Assembly: GCA_033439295.1 (NCBI GenBank)
Contig: JAVTLE010000007.1
Coordinates: 992,001-1,056,000 of the forward strand
Length of the DNA stretch: 64,000 nucleotides
Direction: 5' to 3'
Origin: Deuterostichococcus epilithicus
Taxonomy: Eukaryota; Chlorophyta; Trebouxiophyceae; Prasiolales; Stichococcaceae
Below are positions 62,001 through 64,000 of the stretch, one piece after another (the stretch's first letter is position 1; each line of letters begins with the position of its first letter). Below the pieces are notes generated by a model. It did not search any database, was not told the DNA's origin, and saw nothing but the letters and a program-made list of their open reading frames with translations. The position numbers and the translations under genes are program-made.

Positions 62001-64000
62001 GCAGTGAGGTCAACCCATTTACATGCGGGCATGCGGACGTGCTAAACCTGCTGGCAGCCACCCTCTGCAGTTTCTACACATCTCCTTCGAGCTGCCTCGC
62101 GAGCGTCGCAGCTGACGAGCTGTTCAAGAACTGGGTGACAGCATTACTTAGGGAACCAATCAATGCTGCAGGGCCGCGCGCACTGCCAAGCTTTTTCTTG
62201 AGACCGCAGCCTTTTGATCCCCAAGATCTGCACATCAGAACCCAATGCTGCGCGGAAGGCTGTGTTCGCACTTGGCGGTGTAGTAGACGGCGGAGGCGCC
62301 GTCGGCGTAGTCCACAACCTGTGTCGCCAGCGTGCCGGGGCCATGCGCGTCCGCGCTCAGTGGCGGCTGCCCCTCGCTGCTGCCGATGCGGTTGCCAAAC
62401 CTGTCGCAGGCGGGGATCAAGCCCTCGCAGTCTGCTGTGGTTCAGGCAGGCCCTCCCAGCATCGTGCTGCCAGTCGTTGAAGTGCTGACATCATTGCATC
62501 GTGAGAGTGGTTCTGCACGGCAACCAGCAGCAGGCATACATATGGCTGCCGGCGCATACCAAATTGCAGTGAGCAGCAATCGCACCTGTCAAAGCGAGTA
62601 ATGCGCAGGCTGGCGGGCTGCCCCGCGACGATCTCCGTCTCCGCGCCTGACACCACGCACTTTGACGCCGCCGTCGCCGCCGGCGCACACAGCCCATCGT
62701 ACGTCGTCGCGCCTCCGCTGCCGGCCAGCTCCAGGGAGATGACGAACTTTCCTGCCTTCGTCAGGCGGTAGGCGGCGGCGTACCAGCCATCGCCGCTGTC
62801 TGTCACCTCACCCTTCACTTCCTCGCCTGGCACAGGAAAACTTCAGCGGTCAGGCGCACATCGAACACACGACGCGCTCAATGTCCTGCGAGAAGCTGTG
62901 GCAGCCCCTGAGAGGGGAAACAGGCAAGCGGCAGCATGCGCCCAGAGCAGAGCAAGTTTTGCAAGTGCATCCACGGAAACCCTGTCACTTCCACAGGAAG
63001 CCTGCATCGTCTCTGGCGCACCCTGGCAGGCAACGGTGACAGAGAAGGCGCCGCCGCCGGTCATGATCGGGTTGCCGTTGGCGTCATGTGCCGCAATGCG
63101 GAAGGTTGCCACCTGGCCGGCAGTGGCTGCCGCCAGGCCCGCGCCGCTGGCCTGGCAGCACTTGAGCGCCACCTGGCATGGACAGACCAACGGCAGTGAT
63201 GCTCTGGGGCGGATACATTGGTTGCGAAGAGCAAGCAGCTCTCGATATCGGATCGCCGGTTATCGGATCGCCAGCAGGAATCAGGTCACAGAAGCATCAC
63301 TCGTCGATGAGCTCAGAAACAATCACCTCAGTGGCCGAGGCACGGATGGCATAGGGGCAGCCCGGCAGCAGCGCGTCGTTCAGCATCGCCGACACCTTGT
63401 GGGCGCCCACCTGCGTACTCGCGAACAAGATTTGTAAACTCTGAAATTGAGCTTGGGGCGGGGACCAATGCCAGGGCCGCGCAGCGACTCAGCAGGTGTG
63501 TCAATGGCCTCGGCAACCTGAGCTGCACAACTGTTCATGCGACCGATGCACCTGTGCCCTGTCAAGGGTACAGCGAACTGCCAACGAAAAAAGACAGCAG
63601 CGACTGCAGCTGTCCTGTGCGAATGGGACCACTGCTCCCTCGACACATCTGACTCATGCAACAGGTGCCAATTCTGAGTCTGAAGGTGCCAGCTGCACAG
63701 GGCGGTGGCAATGCCTGTACCCTTGCAGTCCGAACGATGAGTGATCGACTGCTGGCGACATCGAAACACGATGGCGGTGCTGCGCTTTGGAGCGTGGGTC
63801 GTAACCTGCCGATCAGGTTTCAGAGTGAAAGGTCTGCTGTTATGGTCAAACAAATTAGCGGCGGCGCACCTCGGAGCAGGTGAGCAGCGCGGAGTAACGG
63901 CCAGCGCCGTCCTCGAGCGCCAGCGGCAGCAGGCTCTTGGTGCCGCTGGGCGCCTGCACTGTTACCATCACCGCCTCGTGCCCGCTGACCACGCGCCCGC
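49985..64000 (-). CDS. Filamin-repeat / kinesin-14 fusion protein, partial (5' end beyond window)
   Basis: A single minus-strand gene is inferred. About twenty exon segments from 64000 to 54114 encode filamin/ABP280-type Ig repeats. The last filamin exon ends in phase 2 at 54114 ([13 protein letters not shown]) and the next coding exon starts at 53721 with the completing base ([17 protein letters not shown]), a coiled-coil stalk. The chain continues in phase: 53721-53529, 53259-53182 (neck, RRRLHNLVQ), 53025-52971 ([14 protein letters not shown]), the motor exons and a last exon 50239-49985. The neck sequence directly before the motor is that of kinesin-14, the minus-end-directed class. After the motor comes only a short Ser/Pro/Gly tail. 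The stalk exon ends at a GC donor (CAG|GCGCGG). Ns at 50137 and 50144 fall in the tail. A separate kinesin gene starting at an ATG near 53783 is the alternative. Confidence 0.7.
54114..64000 (-). other. Series of filamin-type Ig repeats
   Basis: Each repeat of about 90-100 residues is split over one to three exons and shows filamin hallmarks: [20 protein letters not shown] ... [12 protein letters not shown] (about 54120-54300); [12 protein letters not shown] (about 55870); [16 protein letters not shown] (about 56330); [20 protein letters not shown] (about 59110-59180); [15 protein letters not shown] with [11 protein letters not shown] (about 60420-60590); [20 protein letters not shown] (about 60900-60990); [12 protein letters not shown] (about 61540-61580); [19 protein letters not shown] (about 62730-62800); [20 protein letters not shown] (about 63040-63110); and [19 protein letters not shown] (about 63360-63410). 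The alternation of a 'DxFGN' half and a 'GTY..G.H.V.V...G.PI.GSPF' half implies at least eight repeats inside the window. No actin-binding CH domain is visible; it could lie upstream. Confidence 0.8.

Overview
The window is nuclear DNA of a photosynthetic eukaryote, most likely a GC-rich, intron-dense green alga (chlorophyte, Trebouxiophyceae-like). Almost every gene is broken into short exons (about 40-250 nt) by introns of about 100-350 nt. Several products are plastid or mitochondrial proteins with N-terminal targeting sequences (KAS I, plastid uL4, dihydrolipoamide dehydrogenase, ISCA-type Fe-S protein, HMA metallochaperone). TGTAA, the chlorophyte poly(A) signal, lies 40-140 nt after some stop codons. 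The genus cannot be named from this sequence. Exon models were assembled by hand from splice sites, phase continuity and family resemblance. For the best ones the summed coding length is an exact multiple of three.

Layout, left to right: lipin/phosphatidate phosphatase N-terminal half (-, runs off the left edge); KAS I (+); Nudix hydrolase (-); small two-helix membrane protein (+); divergent kinesin-like pseudo-motor (+); membrane-anchored DnaJ-type zinc-ribbon protein (+); coiled-coil protein (-); plastid HMA metallochaperone (-); mRNA cap guanine-N7 methyltransferase (+); two small unrecognised genes plus one doubtful ORF (-); ISCA2-type Fe-S assembly protein (-); plastid ribosomal protein uL4 (+); a near-perfect foldback element; mitochondrial dihydrolipoamide dehydrogenase (+) with an exon-derived repeat array in one intron; an LRR pseudogene (+); a 17-exon secreted Ala/Ser/Gly-rich silk-like protein (-); a U-box E3 ligase (-); and a very large gene (-, runs off the right edge) that reads as filamin-type Ig repeats joined to a kinesin-14 motor.

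The genes do not form one pathway. Lipin and KAS I (lipid synthesis) share a divergent intergenic region. The Nudix/membrane-protein, HMA/cap-methyltransferase and ISCA2/uL4 pairs are also arranged head to head. The most unusual content is: (i) the silk-like gene, whose second half repeats the first exon for exon with identical exon lengths apart from one intron present in only one half; (ii) the apparent filamin-kinesin fusion; (iii) a kinesin-like protein with all nucleotide-binding motifs degraded; (iv) tandem copies of an acceptor plus exon start inside introns of two genes; and (v) recurrent GC-AG introns.
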